A stretch of DNA of 64,000 nucleotides from Magnaporthiopsis rhizophila (lineage: Eukaryota; Ascomycota; Sordariomycetes; Magnaporthales; Magnaporthaceae). How positions within the stretch are numbered: position 1 is the stretch's first letter; each line of letters opens with the position of its first letter. Where the stretch lies: assembly GCA_003049465.1 (NCBI GenBank), contig PYSS01000016.1, forward strand, positions 371,102-435,101. The letters run 5' to 3'. The notes under the pieces are model-generated. The model saw only the letters and a list, made by a program, of their open reading frames with translations, searched no databases and was not told where the DNA came from. This document shows positions 9,354-19,163 of this stretch, piece after piece. A program made the translations under genes and the position numbers.

Positions 9354-11726
9354 TCACACATCCATCCACCGCGCCATCCACTTGTGCACCGCTGCCTTTG
9401 CCTCGTCCACAAGACCCAGCTCTGAGTTGAGGGAAGACAGAAACGTGTTAGCATCCATGGGCCAGCGCGGGGAAATATGGCCAGCCATCAACACACCAAG
9501 CATGATCTGCACCGCCCCGCGAATGCCCGACTCGAGAGCTGAGGAGACCCACTCCTGCGTGTACGAGGTATGCTCCCCAATGAAGACCATCTGTTTGCAA
9601 CAGTCCCGTCAGCAACTGCAACTCGGCCAGCAACAGCATGACCAGGCGTCGGCGGCTTCCTACGTTCTTGTGCATCTTAAAGTACTCGGGCAGGTACAGC
9701 TCCATCTGCCCGGCCAACGGGTACGCAAAGGCCCCGATCTGCAGCGGGTCCAGCTTCCAGCACTTGCGGCTGTACTTGCCCGTGTACTCCTCTCGGGCCA
9801 CGTCCCCGTGGATCTCGACCATGGCCTCGCGGACCAGCCGCACGTGCTCCTCCTCCGACATGGCCGCCGTGTAGTCGGCCGCACCCCCGAAATTATACGA
9901 TGCCAGGATCGAGGCCGGGCCGGAACCCCCGATGTTATACGACGGATAACAGACGGTCCCGATAGCGCGGATGTCGGTGCTGGTCGAGCAGCTGCCCCTG
10001 ATGGGCCTGTTGAGCCGCTCCCAGAACCGGCTGCGGTACTCGAGCGCCACCTTGCAGGCAGGCGCCGAGGACAACCTGTTGATGGCGTTGCTGATGGTGA
10101 TGCCCAGCGGCGGCAGCCGCCAGCCCTGGACCACGGTAAACGGCACCCCCACGACCGCGTAGTCGTACGTCTCGCTCTCCCAGGCGCTGTCGCCGGCCCG
10201 CCATTGTAGCGTGACCTCGCCGCGCCGCCCGGACCGGCCTCTAGCGGCCGCCGTATACCGGACGCGCTTGATCTTCCGGCCCAGCTTCAAGTCTGCGCCC
10301 ACGTGCGGGTGGAGCGCGAGCGGCAGTCGGTTCAGCCCGCCGTCGATAGTCTTCCAACTGCTGGCCCCACGGTTTACCGAGTCGTAAATACCCTCCCAGA
10401 ACGTGACGGAGCCGTCCGGAGGCGCGAGGACGTCTGTTGAATTAAGGGATGCTTTCAGATAATGTTTGAGGTAGGCGAACTGGCTCCATTGGTCGCCTGG
10501 GAGCCCGGAGGGACCGCTTTCTGCGTGTAGATGTCAGGATGGCAATCCGTAAGTCGAGCTTCTCCCCGACAGCACATCTCCCCAAGAGAAAAGGGATGAA
10601 AACAAAATAACTGCAGAACATACCGATCCAGTGCTTATACGCCTTGAACGTGTTAGTGGCCACCTCGAGCAGAAACTCGGGGCTTGGGGTAGTGCCCGAG
10701 CCCATGGCGGCGGCAGCGGCTGCTGTCTCGGCATCGTATTGAAGCGGTGCCGGTCCGAGCGTGCCGTTTTCACGAATCTGCCCCACCGTCGGCGGCATGC
10801 CCGAGGGGAGCTTGAAGCCGTTCTTATATACCAGCCCGTTCTCGCTGCTCTGGATCCACGGGATGAAGTCGACCGACAGGTTGCCCGGCCGGCCCTCGTT
10901 CAGCCTGTTGAGCTCCGCGGCGAGCTGGAACACGAGCTGGTGGTCTGAGATGTTGTACATCCTGTTCTCGTACGTGAACTCGTGCGGGAACCGAATCGGG
11001 CCCATCTCCTGGTACGAGTAGTCCCACGGCCCGCCGCTCAGGTACGTGGTGTGCACGCGCCCGCCCAGCCGGCCCGACGCCTCCACTAGCGACAGGTTCC
11101 GAAACCCCGCCTGGGACAGCACCAGGTGCGCCATGAGGCCCGCCATGCCCGCGCCCACGATGGCGACGCGCCGCCCCTTGGCCGCGGCCGCGTCGACGGC
11201 GCTGACGTTGCGGCCCGCCAGGAAGGCCACGCCGTCGAACCAGGGGCCCTGCGCGTCGATCCCGTTCGCCTCCGTCATGGCGATCGAGCCAACCTGCTGC
11301 TGCCGCCTGGAGAGTGCGCCACCGCCGCCGCTGCGGCACCGCAGCTTGGCCATGGTGGCGTGGTCAAAGGCCAGAGGAGCGCTGCGGCCGGCGAGGGCAC
11401 CGCGGCCGTGGCGACAGCCCGATGAGGAAGAGGAAGGCTCCGCGTTGTCGACCCAGGCCGATACACCCGCCCGACTCGACGTCCTCTGGCACGACCCAGA
11501 CGAGCCTATCGGCCGAGTGGGGCGCCGGAACGCTCCCGACGTGGTGGTGCGCGCCCGCGGGCACGTCAAGCGCCGACGTGTCCGTCTCGATGTGCACGTT
11601 GGCCAGCCGCGAGTTCAGCGCCGACCGGGTGGATATGCGGATCGGTAGGGGGCTGCTACCGCTGCTGCTTGGAGGGGCCGCCGCCGCCGCGCCCAGGAGC
11701 AGCGCCGTCGCCGTCAGTGTCCTCAT
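9354..11726 (-). CDS. Secreted L-amino acid oxidase (flavin amine oxidase) with an apparent frame break
   Basis: Exons on the minus strand: 10624-11726, 9664-10520 and 9354-9590 (introns 103 and 73 nt). The ATG at 11726 opens a signal peptide (MRTLTATALLLGAAAAAP). A prodomain-like region follows, then an FAD-binding block near residue 186 (RRVAIVGAGMAGLMAHLVLS, then GRLGGRVHT), the SYQEMGPIRFP active-site segment, and a C-terminal FIGEHTS FAD motif in the last exon. This is the fungal L-amino acid oxidase family, secreted or periplasmic FAD enzymes that deaminate L-amino acids to keto acids, ammonia and H2O2. Oddity: the signal-peptide frame runs into VESGGCI, then the family-like continuation (AWVDN, then GRSAPLAFDH) is one frame over, so about 11455-11465 contains a net loss of 2 bases or gain of 1. 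It is either a true pseudogene lesion or an assembly error. A short alternative intron could rescue the frame but would delete the conserved stretch. Confidence 0.82.
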
Positions 11727-11845
11727 GGCTGGTGAGATGCTGGACGATACTGCGACTGCCTAGTGAGTGACAGCAGAGGAAGAGCTTGGAAGTGGGGTTT
11801 GTTGTGACTCCTCGAAACCCACCGCTGCCCGCAGGAGCAAAAAAG

Positions 11846-11876
<31 letters not shown>

Positions 11877-12545
11877 CATACTGGCTTCTGTGGCTTTATA
11901 CTTTCCACAAGCCCGCTCCATCCACGGCTTCCTCCTTTTTCTTCCTAAGCATCAGGCTCACGCAACCAGATCTCCCCCAAACTAAGTGGACGGAACACCC
12001 TTTTATCACCACTCGTTATAGCGTCTTGGCCGCACCAAAACTGGAACTGTTTGTGCCATATCCTGTCCCAATAAAGCAGTTTCTTCAGAGTTTATTGTGA
12101 GACAAAGTTCACGAGGGAACTGGGGCGTGCGGTACAAAGTACCATTTCGGGGATACATATAAACCTCCCAGCGTCAGCCAACATATAAACATACCTCAGC
12201 CCCTCGATTTAAAAGGGAAAGTTGCCGGCATCCGTCACCCGGCCCGTGTTCATTACTCACGACCACCTTTGCTAGCAAACCGAAGCTTTCGCCGGGCGGC
12301 TTACAGTGTCACGTTATTAGGCAGCCTTCCACAGGTTACCGGGCTGGCATTGAAAAACCGCGCACCTGTCTGCCTACTTATAGCCCCGCCAGGCGCTCAT
12401 CGCTTTCAAATTGGTGACCTATACCGGCGCCGCGGGCTGTAAAAGCGAGCGGCGATCCGGATCATGTGTGGAATCTCGAACTGGTATTAAATATTGGCCG
12501 GTACGTCAAAGCCAAGGTACACCCATGTAGGTTGCCCTTAATTCA
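11727..12545. other. Intergenic: oxidase promoter and RAP1 3' flank, with a 28-nt poly(A) run
   Basis: No gene seen. A run of 28 A lies at 11846-11873, within about 150 bp of the oxidase start codon; on the coding strand this is poly(dT), a common nucleosome-excluding promoter element in fungi. Confidence 0.55.
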
Positions 12546-15500
12546 TTAAGCATGCAGTCGTCCGGACGCCACCTTCGTCAAATTGTCCAGAAAGTTCCAC
12601 CGTCTCCTCAGCGCCTTCTCGCTGCCGTGCTTGGCGACCAGCCTGCGCGATGCCCTCGCGTCGCCGCGCTCCACGGCGGCCGCGAGATCCCGGTCGTCGT
12701 CCTCTGTCCAGACCCCGCACTTGTTTGGGGGCACCGCCAGCTCGCGCTGCCTCCTGCGGGCTTCTGCAGACGCCCCGCCGCCGCCGCCGCCGCCATCCTC
12801 CGCCATCCTCCGCCTGTTCTCGTCAATAACTTGATTCAGGAGCGGGATGGATAGGCACGTCGCCTTCAGCAGGTCCGTGATGGGCTTGCGTGCATACCCC
12901 AGCGACATCCACCACTCCACTTCGCTGCTGATGCTCTGCCGTGGAGGAGCCGGCGCTGGAGTAGACGCCTGGCGCCACTGGGGCGGTGCTGGCCGATGCC
13001 GCTGCTGTTGCTGCTGCTGCCGGGGGCGTCCTTCCGTTCCGTGTCTTGAGGCTGGCCGACTAGCCGGGAGAGCGACTCGGTTTGTAGTCTTCCTCCTGGA
13101 GTTGGGGTCTACCAGTCCCACCACTATGCTGCTCATGAACTCTTCCTCGTCTCCAACATCCGAGCCCGGCCCCACTGTTTGCGATAGGCTCCGGAGCTGG
13201 TGTGGTCTGCCGGCAGCCGTGGTATACGAGGACTCTGATTCCTTCGACCGATTAAAGGGGGCTATGGCCGTGAAGTCGCTAGATCTGACACTTCGTGGTT
13301 GTGTTCCAAAGGCGTATGTGCGTTTTGGCGGACGAGAGAACCTAGGGGGCGGCGCGTCGGGCTCTGGCGAAGACAGCGTGATTACCTCCTGCGCTTCGGT
13401 CGGTGGTGCGACGAAACCAGCAGAACGCCTCTGTCCAAACAAAGCCGGAAGACTGCGCTTGCCGGTCGGCCCTCGCGATGACGACTTTTGGGGAACACGA
13501 TCACGACGCGTAGGGGGTGACACGCTCGGCTCTCTGCGTTCGGGCTGTTTGCCAAGTACTCTCGTGCTTGGTCCACCACGAGGTTTCGGGGTCGATGCGT
13601 CGACAGGTTCGTCGTCGAAATGTGATATTCTAAACGCTCTCTTCCGTGGAGGGCTGATATCTCCACCCACGGTAGTCGTGAACAATCGCGGAACGGGAGT
13701 CACGAGGTGTTCGTCCTCCTCCGATCTAAGCTGCTGCGACGACGTGACTTCGATGCCGTCCTGAGTGGGCTCCACGTCGTCGGTGTGTAGATCTAGTGTT
13801 TGGGAAAGCCTGACCTGCGTCTCGGGATCAAGCCGCCAGCTCTGCGTCTCAGGCTCGACCTGGTCCCTTCGGGTTGGAAGCGTAGGTGACGTCGTCAATA
13901 GAGGCCTGTGCCGAACCGGAGGGCTGCTGTCTAGCACTTCCTGCCGAAGCTGGGGCTGGATCTGGAAGTGCGAGGCCTGAGGTGTGTCGGGTATCTCAAC
14001 GTCGGCGTCCTTGCGAGTCCGTTTCCGAGGCGTTCCGCTCGAGAGGCTAAGGTCTGAGTAAAAGGCCTGTTCGTGACGCCGCTTCAGAGCAGCTGCCGCG
14101 AAGAGCGAAGACAACGGTGGCGGAGACTGGTCGCTGGTATCTGTTCCCTCATGCTCCCGTGCCTCTCCCGGCTCCTCGTCTTGCTGGTATTGATGCTCCC
14201 GCGCGGTTTCCATCGCTTGATCTTCGCTCTCCACGTCTTGGCTGCTAGCCTCGTCCGCTTCGTCGTCGACACCATCCTCGGTGTTTTCGGGTCGCCACAA
14301 CTCCATCGCGGAATCGGCTGTTTTGACAAAGTGATCGAGGTTGCGCTGGAAGCACTCGAAGAGTTTGTTGCCGACGTTAACATTTTTAGAGACGTCGAAG
14401 CCGAGATCCTCAGCGACCTGGAGCCAGTCGCATTCGTCTGCCGGTAGCTTCTGGGACCGAAAGGCGAGATACAGGTCCCAGACCGATATCGTTTCGCCGC
14501 AGACAGTTGGCGTCGAATCGATAACGCCGGGATTGGCGGCATCATATGCTTCGATGAATGCCTCGAGCCTGGCCTGCTGACTTGGTACCGTCGCAGCTTC
14601 GTCGGAATCCAGTTCGTCCTCGGAGCCTACCTCGGCACCAAACTCGCCGCTATGATGCGACTCCTCTTCGGTTTCTGTTCGACGCTGCTGCTGCTGAAGG
14701 GCTTCCTGGAAGCGAGCCCTGGCCAGATATCCCTTGGCCAGTGACGGGAACTTGGCAACCGTCGCAAGGCTCTTGCGTACCTTGTATCCTTGCCAAGCAC
14801 TCCAGATGGATTCCACAGCACTGGACTGCATATTTCGATCACTCTCGTGGTCTCTGCTCTCCTTATCACCTCTTGAGCTCGAACGCCGGGGCCGAGTCAG
14901 CACTCGGGCCGGGTTGCGGGATGCTAACGCCCTGGGCGGTGATCTCAACGCTGGAGCAGCACGTTCTGCAGCAGTAGAGGGTCGAGCCGGCGACGGCGAG
15001 GACGGGACATTGCCGATCTCATTCGAAACCCTTTTGGGCTTAGGTCTAGGCGGGAGAGCTTTTCTCTTTTGGGGTTGCGGTACGTCCTCCTCCGGCCTTG
15101 GCTCATGGGGACGAGCGTTTCTAACAGGGCGTGACTCGTCAATAGCGGTTGGCGATCTACTTGAAGCAGCCTCAAGCCTTGGGGCGAGCACATGTTTGTA
15201 ACGGTCCCGCCAACTCTGAGCGGTGTGGGTAGGGTTCTGGGTCGCACGTCAGCACGGCCATGCTCCCATCTTCAGAGCAAATCGAAGGCTAGGATAACGG
15301 GCACAAGACACATACCTCTTTGGCAAAGCGCTCGTACAGAAGGTTCCCATATATGTGTATCTTTTTGCCATCATCATGCCTGCCCTTCCGTATGGCTTCG
15401 TCGACCATGCGGATGAGGCGCTTGTCTTCTTCGGGGGTGAACTTGTTCCGCGTTTTCGGGGCCGACAACTCCGGACTTTGTGCTCTAGACTGCCCCTGCC

Positions 15501-16279
15501 GCTGCGCACTCACACTGGGACGCTCTCGAGTCCTAGACTCTGCACTAGCGGCTTCGTCTGGAGGCTCCTGTTTCTCCTTTTGAATGTCATCTTCGCCCTC
15601 ATCCTCCCAATCTTCCCGTATTGGCACATTATTGCCAGGAAGAAGAGAAAGCCTCTTGACCCAACGATCCTTCCAAGACTGCCACGGGTGTCGTGGATTC
15701 TACAATACGTCCCCATGTCAGTCGTGTGACTTTAGAATCAGGACCTTAGGGGTGGGGCCATACCTTCTGGGCAAACTCCTCGTAAATGCCATTGGCCTTG
15801 GCTCTGTCTAGGCGGCGGCGCACGTACTGGGTGAGGATACGGTCGTCCTCGGTGGTGTAGGGAGTGCGGGTGGTCTTCACAGGAGCGCTGGCCGAGGAGG
15901 CTGGCACATTGGGATTCGCCGCGGCGGGCCGCTGGACAAGGAAGTCCTCCTTATCTGGAAGCTCGCCCCGCCGGATGGCCTCATCAACGAATTTCCACGA
16001 GTACGAGCCCGGGGGAGCGTGCTTGGGCCGTGCGTGATCGGCGATCAACATGTCGGCCATGCGCTCAAGCTTGACGACCTCGCCCCCATTGTTCTGTGGG
16101 CGATGGTCAGCAGGAGGAGACTTGCTTTTGGGCTAGGACAAGACGGTACTTGCTTGTATCTTTGTTATCCAGTCGTTCCGCTGTGGAACTCTAAGGGCGA
16201 GCCAGAATTTGATGCCGGCGAACAGCAGGTCCTCGGAGCTGCCGCCGGCGATGTTGTCGTAGGTGATGGGGACAGGCAT
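12546..16279 (-). CDS. RAP1: Rap1, telomere-associated shelterin protein (BRCT, two Myb-like repeats, ARID-like, RCT)
   Basis: Minus-strand exons 16154-16279, 15764-16093, 15316-15699 and 12546-15236 give 1176 residues. The protein begins directly with a BRCT domain (about 1-95, including FAGIKFWLALRVPQR and the NNGGEVVKLE loop). Two Myb-like repeats follow: about 115-170 (TTEDDRILTQYV through HPWQSWKDRWVK) and 234-297 (KFTPEEDKRLIRMVDEA through TAQSWRDRYKH). Residues about 503-585 look ARID-like (ISVWDLYLAF, DWLQVAEDLGF, LFECFQRNLDHF). The last 127 residues (1050-1176) are the Rap1 C-terminal domain with GVWTEDDDRDL and KHG, the protein-interaction module for TRF/Taz1-type and silencing partners. 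The linker is polar and disordered. Function: a telomere-end protection and length-control scaffold in the nucleus. The first intron uses a GC donor. It shares a 1.1-kb divergent promoter with the SWF1 gene. Confidence 0.93.
16094..16153 (-). other. GC-AG intron of RAP1
   Basis: The donor reads CAA|GCAAGT, matching the consensus of minor GC-AG introns, and the acceptor CCCACAG|AAC. Only this 60-nt excision (phase 0) yields the BRCT sequence KIQ-NNGGEVV; the GT four bases downstream gives the wrong frame. Confidence 0.75.
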
Positions 16280-16289
16280 GGCTGGTGCT

Positions 16290-16302
16290 TAACCCTAACC
16301 CT
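16290..16302 (-). promoter_or_regulatory. Telomere repeat doublet (AGGGTTAGGGTTA) just upstream of the RAP1 start codon
   Basis: On the coding strand two TTAGGG-type units end 11 bp before the RAP1 ATG (16279), inside the expected 5' leader or core promoter. It is a candidate site for a telomere-repeat-binding Myb protein, and so possibly for feedback control of RAP1. The motif is seen directly; the role is inferred. Confidence 0.5.
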
Positions 16303-17366
16303 CGCCTGTTTGCGACCCAGACCCCGGCACAGAAGGCCAGCCCGTGCCAGCCACCTACCTCTAGTTCCTTGGGATTCAAGGCCACGAATTGTTGTCGCGC
16401 CAGGAGGAGAGATGATGAAATGGCCTTCTCTTGCTCGCGAAAAGCACAGTCGAGACGTCTTTCGAGATGAGCGACGCGACATGCGTGTTTGGTGGGGCGA
16501 TGCTTTAGTTGCTGGATTCGGCTTGGTCAGGCGCAAATGGGAGCAGCAGCGAGAATGGATTTGGCAGCGAGTGCGGAGCAGCCTGGTTCCATTTCGGCGA
16601 GAAGCTGCAGCCCACCAGACATTATATAAAACACACACAGCCTCGAGGAAGTCGCTGGGTGATGCGTCGGTGAGTTTACAGGCACCTGGCCCTTCGACCG
16701 ACGCGTGACGATGCTTTGTGGATTGCCTCTGTCGCGTGTGAGGAAGTCACCATTCGAGTTCCGACCGGTTCCGACCGGTTCCACCTGGTGCAATTGATTG
16801 CAGCGTCCGCGCACTGTGGAGTCAGTCGCAGTGGGTCGTTTCTAGTTGCGGCCAGAGTTCTGGGTTAGAGCTCAGCTGGCCACGCCGCTGAACCAGCCCA
16901 GCCGCAATACGATTGCTGTCAACACCGGATGCTGGAATATCCAAAGAAACATCTTCTGGAAACACGCGGGCCCATGACTCTCACAATGCAGGCCTCTTGA
17001 TCCTGTTCTCGCGCGGCTGGTCTGGTGACTTTTGCCTCCTGCACGCGGCTCGGGGGGAGCTGTGACGGCCCACGTGGCTCTCCAGGCCCAGCCTTCTGAA
17101 CTCCTGAGCACAAGCTACTGGACACAGCGCCCTACGTCACCCACAAGGCTCAATCTGGAGCTGACGGTTGGCCCCCGTTGAGCCGCCTGACAGCCCGCCC
17201 TAGCGCACACCCCCCCTATCCAGTTCCTCGGGTCCTCGGCTGTGCTGATTGCTGGCGCAACCAAACCCCCCACGGCCGTCCCGCCCTCGCCTGTCTCACA
17301 TTGCCGCCATCGCCAGGCCTGTCACAGTCACATCAGCGTACATACTAGCGCAGGTCCCAGTGTGAC
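16303..17366. other. Divergent RAP1/SWF1 intergenic region
   Basis: No coding sequence supported. It contains a tandem 10-mer, TTCCGACCGG twice plus TTCC, at 16759-16782. Short frames on both strands lack family resemblance. Confidence 0.6.
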
Positions 17367-18746
17367 ATGATGGGCACCGTCGCCAAGATCGCCACGGTCG
17401 TCCTGGCCATCTCGTTCATGACCTTTGTGGCCTTCTTCGGCCGGCTGCCTGCCCTGAGGAACACGCCCATCGCGTGGCTGCACCGCGCAATATGGGTTCA
17501 CCTGCCCAACTCGGTCCTGGCTCTGGACCGTAAGCTCACGGGTGGACGGTGCACCGAGTCCCTCGTGCGCTTTGGTCGCTTCATGATGCACGATAGACAC
17601 CCTACCGTCATGGTACGTGTCTTTCTTCTCTCTCTTCCATTCTGTATCTAGCTACGTCATGTGGTTGCCCGTGGTTGCCTGGCCTAACACAAGTCGGGCG
17701 GGCAGATATTCTTCTTTCTCCTCCTGGCCCTGTCCGAGGCCGTGGCGCTGCCCAGGGCCTGGCCGCAGCTCACGACGGCCCAACGGACCGGGATGCTCGT
17801 CGCCGTGGCGCTGCCGTACGTTTTCCTCTATCTGTCCGCGTCGGCCGACCCGGGCTACGTGACGGCCGAGACGCACCGGCGCCACATGTCGACGTACCCT
17901 TACGACTTCACCCTCTTCCACCCGGGCCAGACCTGCCGCACCTGCGGGCTCCTCAAGCCGCCGCGGAGCAAGCACTGCTCCATCTGCAAGCGCTGCATCG
18001 CCCGCATGGACCACCACTGCATCTTCATCAACGGCTGCGTCGGCGCCGGCAACGTGCACTGGTTCCTGCTGCTGCTGCTCACCACTGCCATCCTGACCCT
18101 CTGGGGCGGCACGCTGGCCCTCGCCCTCGTGGCCCGCCAGATCCGCGAGCGCGTCCCGGGCTTTTCGCTCCTGTGGTGGCGCGGCCCCGGCGCCGGTGCC
18201 GACGGCCGGGTCGGGGCCGGGGGCATGGACCTCTCGACCTACCTCATCCTCTGGGCTTGGGCCATCCAGCAGCAGGTCGAGCTCGGCGCCGTCGGCCTGC
18301 TCGCCACCCTGTGCAGCCCACTCGTCTGGGGCCTGCTGGGCTACAACGCCTGGAACGTCTGGTGCGGCGTCACCACCAACGAGTCGCTCAAGTGGTCCGA
18401 GCTCGGCGAGGACATGGCCGACGGCCTGGCCTTCAAGCGGCCCATCCCACCGGGGCGCCTGCGCGACCTCCGCTTCGAGGCCGCCTGGACCCCCTGGCCC
18501 TTGGAGCCGCAGCAGGTCGTCATCCGCTGCGGCGACGGGAACCCACCTCCCGTCGACGGCCGCAACTTCCCCGGCCGCGGCGAGTGGGAGCAGGTCTGGA
18601 AGCTGAAAAACGTCGAGAACCTCTATGATCTCGGCTTCTGGGATAACCTGCGCGACGTCCTGGGGCCTGTCCGCACGGACCACGAGAGGGAAGTGATTGC
18701 GCCTGCCCCTGATGAGGGGAGGGCCAAGAGGCGGCGCGTGAGGTGA
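17367..18746 (+). CDS. SWF1: DHHC palmitoyltransferase, Swf1-type
   Basis: Two exons, 17367-17612 and 17706-18746 (intron 93 nt, branch CTAAC at about 17682), 428 residues. Layout: an N-terminal transmembrane helix (VAKIATVVLAISFMTFVAF), the FGRLPALRNTPIAWLHR segment characteristic of Swf1 orthologues, two more helices, then the cysteine-rich DHHC domain: CRTCGLLKPPRSKHCSICKR, and DHHC at residues 184-187 followed by IFINGCVGAGN. Further membrane helices follow, with a soluble C-terminal tail ending in a basic cluster (KRRRVR). Swf1 is an ER protein acyltransferase that palmitoylates SNAREs and other single-pass membrane proteins on cysteines near the membrane; the DHHC cysteine forms the acyl intermediate. 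All key residues are present. It is transcribed divergently from RAP1. Confidence 0.92.
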
Positions 18747-19163
18747 TTTCTGACGGTCTGGCTGGGGCTCCGTCGGTAGCATTAGAGAGGAGGCAGGTGT
18801 AAAAAAAGGTTTCAGCGGTTTCCAGCAAGCGGCTATATAGTTGAGGTGGTGTATATAAAAGGGATTGATGACGAATTCCCACTGTAAAGGCTGCAACTGC
18901 ACAATACCCTTGGACGTTCTCCGGGACGGATGATAGGCTTTTATATCGACATTCCTATACTTTGAGCTATCATGTTCTAGCGTTCGGAGAGTATCAATAA
19001 GCAAGACATGAACTCCGGCGGGGTACGAATCGAAGACAAGGTATCGACATTCCCCAAAAGACGCACATATAAAGGTATCCTCTCGCTGTTTCGGAAAAGC
19101 AGAATGTGGCGTGTTTTTGTACAGGGTGTTACATGTTATACACAGATTGTAAAGGGGCCGTTT
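18747..19163. other. Convergent 3' flanks of SWF1 and the EngB-type gene
   Basis: Short 417-bp spacer between two convergent genes, with AT-rich 3' UTR-like sequence and no gene. Confidence 0.6.

Noticed and set aside
11370..11460. Short intron to rescue the L-amino acid oxidase frame (GTGTAT donor, CGCAG acceptor)
   Set aside because: It restores the frame arithmetically, but has no branch site and removes the family-like AWVDN segment, so an indel is the simpler reading; kept only as an alternative.
12775..12800. GCC trinucleotide run as a possible microsatellite element
   Set aside because: It is in frame in RAP1 and encodes a short glycine run in the linker of the C-terminal domain.
16861..16930. 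A-box-like AGAGCTCAGCTGG resembling a tRNA start
   Set aside because: No B-box within tRNA range downstream.
17652..19004. 450-codon minus-strand frame opposite SWF1
   Set aside because: Antisense to the DHHC palmitoyltransferase and of low-complexity acidic composition.
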